Shown here: one piece after another, positions 1 to 6,260 of the stretch
Layout: each line of letters begins with the position of its first letter
Numbering within the stretch: the stretch's first letter is position 1
NCBI GenBank assembly: GCA_937990665.1
Contig: CALKRF010000054.1
Coordinates: 1-6,318, forward strand
Length of the DNA: 6,318 nt
DNA from: an uncultured Atopobium sp.
GTDB lineage: Bacteria > Actinomycetota > Coriobacteriia > Coriobacteriales > Atopobiaceae
Direction: 5' to 3'
The notes under the pieces: model-generated
The model's database searches: none
The model's input: the letters and a program-made list of their open reading frames with translations, nothing else
What the model was told of the DNA's origin: nothing
Program-made: the position numbers and the translations under genes

Positions 1-317
1 CTCTGCTCAAACCAACTGCGAGAAGCCCCTGGATAACCATGGAACTGTAGAACAAGCGGAGTTTGTACGCCCGAGGCAGTCTGTGGGCGCAGATACTTTG
101 CGTAAACTTCCGCGCCATCAATTCCCACAAACGTCAAATCAAAAAAGTGAGCTAAAGCAGATGACGTGACTTCTGTTGAAGGTACAATCTGCCAGCTGAG
201 AGAAGCGTTATCCGCTTCCTCCATACGTGCCTTCCAAAACGCCTCAAAATCCGAAGGATAAGGCGTCAAAGCATGAGCTGCCTTCAATTCTGCAAGCTCA
301 AGCGTTTCTTGGTGCAT
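1..317 (-). CDS. AXE1-family acetyl esterase (acetylxylan esterase / cephalosporin-C deacetylase type), N-terminal part only
   Basis: Reading from an ATG at 317, the frame stays open for 105 codons to the window edge, so only about the first third of a usual ~320-residue protein is present. Visible family hallmarks are an early YPSDFEAFW stretch (about residues 20-28), the strand DLTFVGIDGAEVYAKYLRP (about 61-79), and PLVLQFHGYPG (about 86-96), whose HGY forms the oxyanion-hole region of the alpha/beta-hydrolase fold. The catalytic Ser, Asp and His lie beyond the edge and cannot be checked. Family members remove O-acetyl groups from xylo-oligosaccharides or other small acetylated molecules, usually in the cytoplasm; no signal peptide is seen here. 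An AGGTGG ribosome site at 327-322 sits 4 nt before the ATG. The gene follows the transporter operon on the same strand, 66 nt after it, with a hairpin between. The family call is firm; the substrate is not. Confidence 0.85.
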   Translation of the reverse strand, partial: MHQETLELAELKAAHALTPYPSDFEAFWKARMEEADNASLSWQIVPSTEVTSSALAHFFDLTFVGIDGAEVYAKYLRPQTASGVQTPLVLQFHGYPGASRSWFEQ

Positions 318-324
318 TGATCCA

Positions 325-362
325 CCTAACAAGCTAAAAGAGCGCAGCCTAAGCTGCGCTCT
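325..362 (-). terminator. Rho-independent-type terminator after the transporter operon
   Basis: A perfect 10-bp GC-rich stem (339-348 with 353-362, arms AGAGCGCAGC / GCTGCGCTCT) closes a 4-nt loop. In the minus direction it is followed by TTTAGCTTGTT, a moderate and interrupted U-tract. It lies 21 nt past the stop codon of the last ATPase gene. On the plus strand the stem is not followed by T's, so it is oriented for the operon. The interrupted U-tract suggests incomplete termination and some read-through into the esterase gene. Confidence 0.8.
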
Positions 363-383
363 GGTCAAACAAAAACGTAAGCG

Positions 384-1205
384 CTACTCACCCAGTTTAG
401 GATGAAGCAAAGATGGCGCAGCACCCAAAAGCGTCTTAGTGTAAGGATCTGTTGGATGCTCAAAGACCTGCTTAGCAGGACCATCTTCCATAATCTGGCC
501 GTGATTCATAACAATGATGCGGTCAGAAACATAGCGGACAGTCTGGATATCGTGCGAAATAAAGATCATCGAGAGACCCAGCTCAGACTTGAGGTCTGTA
601 AGCAGGTTCAAAATCTGTGCACGAACAGAAACGTCCAGTGCGGAAGTAGGCTCGTCAGCAATGATTGCCGATGGGTTCAGAGAAAGCGCACGTGCAATTG
701 CAACACGCTGACGCTGACCACCAGAGAGCTGACCAGGAAGGGCACGAAGTGCGGAATGTGGAAGTCCAACCAAGCTAACCAGCTCATTAATACGGGCTTC
801 TCGCTCCGCCTCTGTGCCTACCTTGTGCACGAGCAGTGGATCCATGAGCTGGTCTTTAACAATCATACGAGGGTTAAGAGCAGTTGCTGGGTCCTGGAAG
901 ACAACGGAGACAACACGGCCAATCTGCTTTCTAAGCTCTGGAGTACGCTTGGTAACATCCATTCCCTTGAAGTACACATGACCGGACGTTGGTGACTGAA
1001 GGCCACACATGACATTTGCAGTAGTGGACTTTCCGCAGCCAGACTCACCAACAATACCAATGGTCTCACCAGGCATAAGCTTGAGAGAAACATTCTGTAC
1101 TGCATGAACCTTATTAGGCTTAAAGATTGAACCCGTACGCGTTTTAAACGTAACCGAAATATCATCGAGGAAGATAATTGGCTGCTCTTCAGTTGTTGTA
1201 GCCAT
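384..1205 (-). CDS. DppF/OppF-type ABC transporter ATP-binding protein
   Basis: This 273-residue cytoplasmic ATPase is the second nucleotide-binding subunit of the importer; it pairs with the ATPase half of the upstream fusion protein and powers uptake by hydrolysing ATP. All catalytic motifs are intact: Walker A GESGCGKST at 53-61, Q-loop Q104, signature LSGGQ at 160-164, Walker B IIADEP with D184 and E185, and the switch histidine H218. HPTDPYTKTLL at 250-260 is the conserved start of the oligopeptide/dipeptide C-terminal extension. The protein stops soon after this, so it lacks the long cysteine-bearing tail of many relatives (about 310-330 residues). The ATG at 1205 directly abuts the TAA of the upstream gene (TAAATG), and a strong AGGAGG lies 8 nt ahead of it, so coupled translation is likely. 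Peptide or nickel transport is known for the family; the ligand here is not shown. Confidence 0.95.
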   Translation of the reverse strand: MATTTEEQPIIFLDDISVTFKTRTGSIFKPNKVHAVQNVSLKLMPGETIGIVGESGCGKSTTANVMCGLQSPTSGHVYFKGMDVTKRTPELRKQIGRVVSVVFQDPATALNPRMIVKDQLMDPLLVHKVGTEAEREARINELVSLVGLPHSALRALPGQLSGGQRQRVAIARALSLNPSAIIADEPTSALDVSVRAQILNLLTDLKSELGLSMIFISHDIQTVRYVSDRIIVMNHGQIMEDGPAKQVFEHPTDPYTKTLLGAAPSLLHPKLGE

Positions 1206-3245
1206 TTACCTCACCTCCTTTTGAGAACGCTCAAGGTAAGGCACAAGACCATGCTCCTTCAGATACTCATCAGGCAGCTCGGAGAAACGATGATGCTTAC
1301 CAGGAATCTCCTTGATAACAGGGTGAACCTCAAGTCCCAAATCTGGGTGGCTTGAACGAGGAGCAAACCTATCGCCTGTTGGGAAGTCTTCTGGAGAAGG
1401 AACAGAACCTGGTACCTGGTGAAGCCTAGTACCATCCTGTGCGCCTTCCTCAATGGAAAGAACGGAGCCGAGAAGACCGCGGGTGTACTCGTGAACAGGA
1501 TTGGTCAGAAGCTCAGTAGTAGCTGCCTGCTCAATAACCTGGCCGGCGTACATAACGGTAATCTCAGAAGCAACCTCTGCAACAAGTGCAAGGTCGTGGC
1601 TTACAAAGATCATTGCGAAGCCAAGACGACGCTGGAGGTCATTCAAGAGCTTGATAACCTGCTTCTGAACAGTAACGTCCAGAGCGGTTGTTGGCTCGTC
1701 GCAGATAACCAGAGAAGGATCGCGGGTAAGTGCCATAGCAATCAGAACACGCTGACGCTGACCACCGGAAAGCTCATGTGGATAAGACTCAAGCGTACGC
1801 TTTGGATCCAGGCCTACAAGCTCTAGAAGCTCCTCTGCGGAACGAGTGCCTCCCCTGCTGGTAAGTTGCTTCATCTGAGAAGAGATAAGCATGGAAGGGT
1901 TCAAGGAAGACAGAGCATCCTGATAGACCATTGCAAGCTCGTGTCCAAGCAGCTTGCGATGCTCTTCTTTGGAGAGCTTCAGGAGGTCTTGGTCTTTGTA
2001 GAGAACCTCACCAGTAATGGTCTCTTTTGGATCAGTCAGACCCATGATGACCTTGGTGGTAATAGACTTGCCGCAGCCAGACTCACCAACCAGTGCCATG
2101 CACTGACCAGGACGAACATCAAAGCTTACGTGGTCAACAACCTTAACATCTCCGTGAGACTCAAAGCTGATGCAAAGATCCTTAACGCTAAGCAGTGGCT
2201 TTACATCAAAGTCAGGCTTGCGCCTATCAGTTCTGGACAGCTCAACCTCTTTGAGTGCATTAAGTCTGCGCTCAAGAGACTCTGCCTGCTCTGCGTACGC
2301 GCGAACTGGATCAGATGCCAGGATGTCATCTGCACGCCTAGAGTCAGAGTTCTCTGTATCTACAGGAGCTCCAGGTGCTGCTGCCATAGCGTCAGTAAGA
2401 CCCTCGGAGAGGATATTCAGTGCCAGACAGGTCATCATGATGGCCAGGCCTGGGAAGAATGCCTGCCACCAACGACCAGCAAGAACGCCAGCACGAGCAT
2501 CAGCCAGAATATTACCCCATGTTGGAGTTGGTTCTGCAATACCTGCACCGATGAAGGTCAAAGATGCCTCAAAGATAATTGCGTCTGCTACCAGCGTAAC
2601 GGTAAAGACCATGATGGGAGCAATGCAGTTACGAAGAACGTGCTTCCACAAAATCCAAGGTGCACGAGCGCCAGAAACAATGGTTGCCCTTACGTAATCC
2701 TCGCCGTACTCACTTACGATGTTTGCACGAACAATACGCGCAATCTGTGGCGTGTACATAAAGCCAATGGCAAAGATGATTGAAGGAACGCTGTTACCAA
2801 GAATAGAAACAAAGACTGCTGCAAGTGCAATGCCTGGGAACGACATGATGATGTCGAGCACACGCATGATGACCTCAGAGACAGCCTTCCTAGAAACAGC
2901 TGCAATAGCACCGATAATTGAGCCGCACAGCAGTGCCATGCCTGTAGCGCCAAAACCAATGACCAGTGAATACTGACCACCATAGAGCATACGAGAAAGA
3001 ATATCGCGGCCCTTATCGTCAGTACCAAAAATGAATCCATTGCCTGGAGCCTGACGAGCGTTGAAGATCTCAAGTGGGTTATGTGGAGCAATAAAGTTTG
3101 CAAAGACAGAAGCAAGAACAACAAAGACAAGAATGACAAGAGCAATCTTGGAAGCTGTCTTCATCTTCTTAAAGCCACCAAAGGTTGAACCCTTTGCTGC
3201 AGCTTCTTCGAGCTTCTCGACTTGTTTTTTTCTAATTTGTACCAT
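1206..3245 (-). CDS. Permease-ATPase fusion protein (DppC-type membrane domain + DppD-type ATPase)
   Basis: This 679-residue protein joins two usually separate importer subunits. Residues 30-290 form a DppC-type permease: a first membrane helix at about 33-53, then HNPLEI..., FGTDDKGRDILSRMLYGGQYSL (73-94) typical of DppC, further hydrophobic helices, and the EAA coupling loop near 179-206 (EYGEDYVRA...). A charged linker at about 291-349, partly heptad-like (AEQAESLERRLNALKEVE), leads to an ATPase from about 350. Walker A is GESGCGKS at 387-394, Q-loop Q442, signature LSGGQ at 492-496, Walker B VICDEP with D516 and E517, switch H550. HEYTRGLL (585-592) and GDRFAPR (624-630) mark the oligopeptide-family tail, but this tail lacks the family's usual cysteines. 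The ATG at 3245 lies 4 nt after the DppB stop, with only a weak GG-rich site (AGGACGGTG), so coupled translation is likely. The frame is continuous with no sign of a sequencing join. Such fusions are known in actinobacterial Dpp-like systems. Confidence 0.95.
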   Translation of the reverse strand: MVQIRKKQVEKLEEAAAKGSTFGGFKKMKTASKIALVILVFVVLASVFANFIAPHNPLEIFNARQAPGNGFIFGTDDKGRDILSRMLYGGQYSLVIGFGATGMALLCGSIIGAIAAVSRKAVSEVIMRVLDIIMSFPGIALAAVFVSILGNSVPSIIFAIGFMYTPQIARIVRANIVSEYGEDYVRATIVSGARAPWILWKHVLRNCIAPIMVFTVTLVADAIIFEASLTFIGAGIAEPTPTWGNILADARAGVLAGRWWQAFFPGLAIMMTCLALNILSEGLTDAMAAAPGAPVDTENSDSRRADDILASDPVRAYAEQAESLERRLNALKEVELSRTDRRKPDFDVKPLLSVKDLCISFESHGDVKVVDHVSFDVRPGQCMALVGESGCGKSITTKVIMGLTDPKETITGEVLYKDQDLLKLSKEEHRKLLGHELAMVYQDALSSLNPSMLISSQMKQLTSRGGTRSAEELLELVGLDPKRTLESYPHELSGGQRQRVLIAMALTRDPSLVICDEPTTALDVTVQKQVIKLLNDLQRRLGFAMIFVSHDLALVAEVASEITVMYAGQVIEQAATTELLTNPVHEYTRGLLGSVLSIEEGAQDGTRLHQVPGSVPSPEDFPTGDRFAPRSSHPDLGLEVHPVIKEIPGKHHRFSELPDEYLKEHGLVPYLERSQKEVR
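1214..1219 (-). promoter_or_regulatory. Strong ribosome binding site for the DppF-type gene, inside the end of the upstream gene
   Basis: AGGAGG, 8 nt before the ATG at 1205, is embedded in the last codons (Lys-Glu-Val-Arg) of the fusion gene. Because the upstream stop codon touches the downstream start, ribosomes ending the fusion protein can restart directly, which would help keep the two ATPase subunits balanced. Confidence 0.85.
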
Positions 3246-3249
3246 CGCA

Positions 3250-4206
3250 CTACACCGTCCTAATGCGTGGGTTAATCAAGATGTACAACATATCAACAAC
3301 AATGTTGATGATGATGAAGGACAGTGCAACGACAACAACAACGCCCTGAACAAGCATTGCCTCGTTACCCTGGATGCCCTCAAGAATTGCGGTACCCATG
3401 CCAGGAAGGTTAAAAATAACCTCGATAACAACGGCGCCACCCATGAGGTAACCAATCTTGAGACCAAGTGTGGTTACAGGGGTAATAAGAGCATTGCGAA
3501 GTACGTTTCTTGCGATAACGATTCTCTCTGGAATACCAGCACCGCGAGCAGTACGAACGTAGTCCTTATCTAGCTCCTCGACCATTGCGGTACGAACAAT
3601 ACGGGTCATCTGACCAGACATTGGAACCGCAAGTGCAAATGCCGGCATAATCATACGAGCAAAGTAGCCACCAAGATTTACCGTAGGATCTGGTAGTGCT
3701 CCAGAGGCTGGAAGCAGCTTAAGCGTAGACGCAAAGACCAGAATCAAAAGAACTGCCAACCAAAATGATGGCGTTGCAAGACCGGCAATTGAGAATACGC
3801 GGATGATTTGATCGGGCCATTGATCTCTATAGAGAGCCGCAATAACGCCCAACGTAAACGAAACTATTGCGCCAATAAAGAGACCCATAAAGGTCAACTG
3901 CATAGTTACTGGCAGAGCCTTTGAAATTCTTGCAGCAACTGAATAGTGAGAAGTGCCGTAGGTACCCAAGTTTCCATGAGCAACATCACCGATATAGCGT
4001 ACATATCTCACAGGCCATGGATCATCAAGGCCATTCTCAATGTGATACTGCTGGATAGCTTCTGCAGAAGCAGACTCTCCCAAGGCATTGTATGCAGGAT
4101 CAACATGCGAGAAAGACATTAGGAAGAATACGAGAAAGGTGACGCCTAGAGCCATAATCGGCAGCGCAATAAGACGGCGTCCGATAAGACGTAATAGGTT
4201 GTTCAC
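3250..4206 (-). CDS. DppB/OppB-type ABC transporter permease
   Basis: This 318-residue inner-membrane protein forms half of the transport channel together with the DppC domain of the downstream fusion. Hydrophobic helices appear at about 12-32, 101-126, 138-165, 183-204, 244-266 and 284-312, the six expected for the family. Family marks include the N-terminal helix followed by a long extracytoplasmic loop with GNLGTYGTSHYSV (78-90), the EAA coupling loop at 210-240 (EELDKDYVRTARGAG...), and VIFNLPGMG (263-271), nearly invariant in DppB proteins. The length is usual. The start is a GTG at 4206, chosen because an AGGGGG site lies 5 nt upstream and no in-frame ATG lies between it and upstream stops. 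It follows the binding-protein gene after a 155-nt spacer and is followed, after 4 nt, by the fusion gene. Confidence 0.95.
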   Translation of the reverse strand: MNNLLRLIGRRLIALPIMALGVTFLVFFLMSFSHVDPAYNALGESASAEAIQQYHIENGLDDPWPVRYVRYIGDVAHGNLGTYGTSHYSVAARISKALPVTMQLTFMGLFIGAIVSFTLGVIAALYRDQWPDQIIRVFSIAGLATPSFWLAVLLILVFASTLKLLPASGALPDPTVNLGGYFARMIMPAFALAVPMSGQMTRIVRTAMVEELDKDYVRTARGAGIPERIVIARNVLRNALITPVTTLGLKIGYLMGGAVVIEVIFNLPGMGTAILEGIQGNEAMLVQGVVVVVALSFIIINIVVDMLYILINPRIRTV

Positions 4207-4217
4207 TATCTCCCCCT
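4207..4217 (-). promoter_or_regulatory. Ribosome binding site deciding the GTG start of the DppB-type gene
   Basis: AGGGGG at 4217-4212 followed by AGATA places a purine-rich site 5 nt before the GTG at 4206. The region further upstream contains no in-frame ATG, so the GTG start is the best choice. A GTG start behind an imperfect site may lower permease output relative to the binding protein. Confidence 0.6.
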
Positions 4218-4293
4218 CTCTCTTTAAAACAAACCGTACAAATAAAATTTGATGAGACTTTAATCATCTCAGGACTAAATTTAGCGCACAAGA

Positions 4294-4323
4294 GCCCGAG
4301 CGTTATAGGTAAAACGCTCGGGC
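4294..4323 (-). terminator. Intercistronic GC-rich hairpin between binding-protein and permease genes
   Basis: An 11-bp perfect stem (GCCCGAGCGTT at 4294-4304 with 4313-4323) closes an 8-nt loop, starting 38 nt past the stop of the binding-protein gene. In the minus direction it is followed by CTCTTGTGCGC, which is not a proper U-tract. It is therefore more likely an mRNA 3'-end stabiliser or leaky terminator than a full stop. This is the usual arrangement where the binding protein is needed in excess over the membrane subunits. A further 7-bp pair (CATCTCA at 4265-4271 with TGAGATG at 4333-4339) could enclose the stem. Besides these, the 155-nt spacer (4207-4361) shows only the ribosome site of the next gene. 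Confidence 0.65.
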
Positions 4324-4361
4324 CCCAATGTATGAGATGCTAAGCGCGTGATGGCAACAAA

Positions 4362-5963
4362 TTAGCTAGCAGTAACTGTGTTGACATCAATGAAGGACAG
4401 ACCGGTGGTTCCGATACCCTTGAAGCCCTTGAGAGCAACGCCGTTGCTGTTTGGCTTCTCGCTCCAGGAAGCGGTGAAGGTCTTAGCAAAGAGAACTGGG
4501 TACAGAGGTACGTTCTCAGCGATGATGTCGAAGCACTCGTTCCAAGTGGACTGCTGATCGGCACCAGACTGGCCAAGAGCCTTGGTCATGAGATCGTGGA
4601 GCTTGGTCCACTCAGCGGACTCCTTCCATGGGCAACGCTTGGTCATCCAGACGTTATCGCCATACCACCAGTTGAGCAACAGGTCGACGTCTGCACCGAA
4701 GCAGGAAGGATCGCCAGGGGCAAGCAGGATGTCCCAAGAGCCGTCAACTGCGTCAATTGCAGCATAGGTTGCTGGAGAAGTATCGGAAACGATGCTTACA
4801 TTAAAGCCAAGTGCATCAAGGTCGTTCTTGACCTGAGTTGCCATGGACTTAACCTGCTCGTTATCGGTGGTGCGGAGAACAACATCACCAGGAGTGATGC
4901 CAGACTCAGAAATGAGCTTCTTAGCCTTATCAACATCGTGTGCATAGACAGTGGATGCCTTGTGATAGTTAGCAAAGGAAGAAGGAAGGTAGCTGGTAGC
5001 AACCTCTGCCTGACCAGAGAATGCGTTTGCAAGCATCTTATCTGTATCAAGTGCATAGAGGCATGCCTGGCGAACCTTAACGTTGTCCCAAGGAGCCTTG
5101 CCAAGGTTGAACATTGCAAAGCGGACACCAAAGCCCTGAACAGCGTCAACGGTGCAGCCTGCGCCCTTGAGCTGATCTACAGCGTCTGCAGGAACCATTT
5201 CCATAGCAAGGGTGGTTCCGTCCTGCTGAGCGGTCAGACGAGCGGTTGGATCCTTAAGGACGTCATAGTGGAGCTTATCGTCCTTAGCAGGAGTTGCGCC
5301 GTTGTAGTTTTTGTTAGGAACAAGGTCAAGAGTGTTGTCAGAGATGGACTCAAACTGCCATGGACCAGAACCAACTGGCTGCTTCTTCATCTCATCCTGA
5401 GAGCTGCTTGCTGGAACAACGCGAACGATGGACAGGCGCTCCTTGAGGAGGGAGAAGTTAGCAATGGTGGTCTTAACGGTGACGGTCTTGTCATCCTTCT
5501 TCTCTACGGAAGCAATTGGAGCGAGCATTGGGACGTAAACGCTACCCTTAGCAGCGGAACGGTTGAAGGACTCAACAACGTCATCTGCCTTTACCTCGTT
5601 ACCATCAGAGAACTTTGCGCCGTCACGGAGGGTAATCTCAAAGGTGTAATCGTCAACCTTCTTAGGATCAGCAGTAGCCAGCTCATTGAAGGTTGAGTAG
5701 TCGTGGAAGTTAAGACCGTAGAGGCCCTCAACTACCTGCCAGTTAACACCAAGAGCAAGTGCTGATGAAGTAGTAGATGGATCATAGTTCTGGGTTGAAT
5801 AAGCGGTACCAGCAGTAATTGTGCCGCCGCCTTCCTTTCCAGATGGAGCTTCAGCTGCCTTCTGCTGTCCGCCACCACAAGCGGTGAGACCAAGACCAGC
5901 TGCTACAGTTGCTCCGCCAAGGAAGCCGCGACGCGAAAGTGGACGGTTAATAAACTCGCTCAT
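4362..5963 (-). CDS. Family-5 ABC transporter substrate-binding lipoprotein, Tat-type signal
   Basis: This 533-residue protein is the external ligand-capturing part of the importer. The N-terminus has a twin-arginine motif, SRRGFLGG (10-17), a hydrophobic stretch, and the lipobox LTAC ending at Cys29. It is therefore predicted to cross the membrane folded by the Tat route and be lipid-anchored at Cys29; a GGGQQ-type linker follows. The mature part fits bacterial extracellular solute-binding family 5 in length and motifs: an early VEGLY (78-82), LRDGAKFSDGNEVKADDVVESF (112-133), VGSGPWQFES (197-206), VRFAMFNLGKAPWDNVKVRQACLYALD (280-306), and WWYGDN (432-437). The ATG at 5963 has an AGAGG site 5 nt upstream. 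It is the first gene of the operon, with a promoter and paired repeats upstream. Family members bind peptides, nickel complexes, oligosaccharides or other solutes, so the ligand cannot be read from sequence alone. Confidence 0.95.
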   Translation of the reverse strand: MSEFINRPLSRRGFLGGATVAAGLGLTACGGGQQKAAEAPSGKEGGGTITAGTAYSTQNYDPSTTSSALALGVNWQVVEGLYGLNFHDYSTFNELATADPKKVDDYTFEITLRDGAKFSDGNEVKADDVVESFNRSAAKGSVYVPMLAPIASVEKKDDKTVTVKTTIANFSLLKERLSIVRVVPASSSQDEMKKQPVGSGPWQFESISDNTLDLVPNKNYNGATPAKDDKLHYDVLKDPTARLTAQQDGTTLAMEMVPADAVDQLKGAGCTVDAVQGFGVRFAMFNLGKAPWDNVKVRQACLYALDTDKMLANAFSGQAEVATSYLPSSFANYHKASTVYAHDVDKAKKLISESGITPGDVVLRTTDNEQVKSMATQVKNDLDALGFNVSIVSDTSPATYAAIDAVDGSWDILLAPGDPSCFGADVDLLLNWWYGDNVWMTKRCPWKESAEWTKLHDLMTKALGQSGADQQSTWNECFDIIAENVPLYPVLFAKTFTASWSEKPNSNGVALKGFKGIGTTGLSFIDVNTVTAS

Positions 5964-5989
5964 TTCTGCCTCTTTCTAAAAACTCTCCT

Positions 5990-6023
5990 TGCCACAACGT
6001 GGCACCAATGCCACTTGTGTGGC
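5990..6023 (-). promoter_or_regulatory. Two tandem dyads with shared GCCAC/GTGGC arms in the operon leader
   Basis: Four arms alternate: GCCAC 5991-5995, GTGGC 5999-6003, GCCAC 6010-6014, GTGGC 6019-6023. The first pair extends to TGCCAC/GTGGCA with a 3-nt loop; the second has a 4-nt loop. Dyad centres are about 19.5 bp apart, close to two helical turns. They lie between the predicted transcript start (about 6030) and the ribosome site (about 5970). They could be paired operators for a dimeric regulator, or an RNA element, since arm 2 can also pair with arm 3 and arm 1 with arm 4. Confidence 0.6.
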
Positions 6024-6036
6024 TTACATCTACATA

Positions 6037-6066
6037 ACTATAGAAAGAAAAGATATTCGGTCTGAA
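6037..6066 (-). promoter_or_regulatory. Probable sigma-70-type promoter of the transporter operon
   Basis: On the minus strand, a -35-like TTCAGA (6066-6061) is separated by 18 nt from a -10-like TATAGT (6042-6037). The predicted start of transcription is near 6030, giving a leader of about 65 nt before the ATG at 5963. The -35 is only a partial match (4 of 6), which would fit a promoter needing an activator. Direct repeats lie immediately upstream. Confidence 0.5.
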
Positions 6067-6072
6067 GACAGT

Positions 6073-6104
6073 TCGCCCAACGGTATTAATTTCTCGCCCA
6101 TTGG
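6073..6104. repeat. 11-bp direct repeat, 21-bp spacing, next to the -35 box
   Basis: TCGCCCAACGG (6073-6083) and TCGCCCATTGG (6094-6104) match at 9 of 11 positions, including a perfect TCGCCCA core, and are offset by exactly 21 bp (two helical turns). The pair begins 7 bp upstream of the predicted -35, where an activator contacting RNA polymerase would sit. A regulator-binding role is inference. Confidence 0.55.
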
Positions 6105-6171
6105 CTGCTCAAAATATGAAAACGTGTTTTATTGTATTATTTACTTCATATAAATCTTAATAGCAGCTAAG

Positions 6172-6205
6172 AAGGCCCGCAGTTAGCGGGCTTTACTATT
6201 ATTTT
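6172..6205 (+). terminator. Hairpin terminator, possibly acting in both directions
   Basis: GCCCGC (6175-6180) pairs with GCGGGC (6186-6191) around a 5-nt AGTTA loop. The stem extends to 9 pairs with AAG/TTT (6172-6174 with 6192-6194, one G-U). On the plus strand it is followed by a T-rich run, TTTACTATTATTTT. On the minus strand it is followed by CCTTCTTAG, a weaker tail, which could end a minus-strand gene coming from right of the window. No plus-strand gene precedes it here, so the minus-strand use or a small plus transcript must explain it. Confidence 0.65.
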
Positions 6206-6260
6206 ACCTTGTATGATATATAAATTGTTTAACTAACTACATAAGTAGTAAATAAAGTCA

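Noticed and set aside
402..995. Plus-strand open frame (197 codons) opposite the DppF-type ATPase
   Set aside because: The opposite strand encodes all ABC ATPase motifs in frame; this frame has no domain or start signal.
1866..2783. Long plus-strand open frame (305 codons) opposite the fusion gene
   Set aside because: The translation is Cys- and Asn-rich with no family likeness, and the opposite strand carries an intact permease-ATPase. It is a shadow frame.
4596..5696. Long plus-strand open frame (366 codons) opposite the binding-protein gene
   Set aside because: It lies wholly antisense to a clear family-5 binding protein, its translation is rich in Cys, Val and Asn with no recognisable domain, and no ribosome site is evident. 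It is a codon-bias shadow.
6116..6160. Possible 14-residue leader peptide on the plus strand ahead of the hairpin terminator
   Set aside because: It has no ribosome site, no run of one regulatory codon, and no plus-strand gene following within the window, so an attenuator is not supported.
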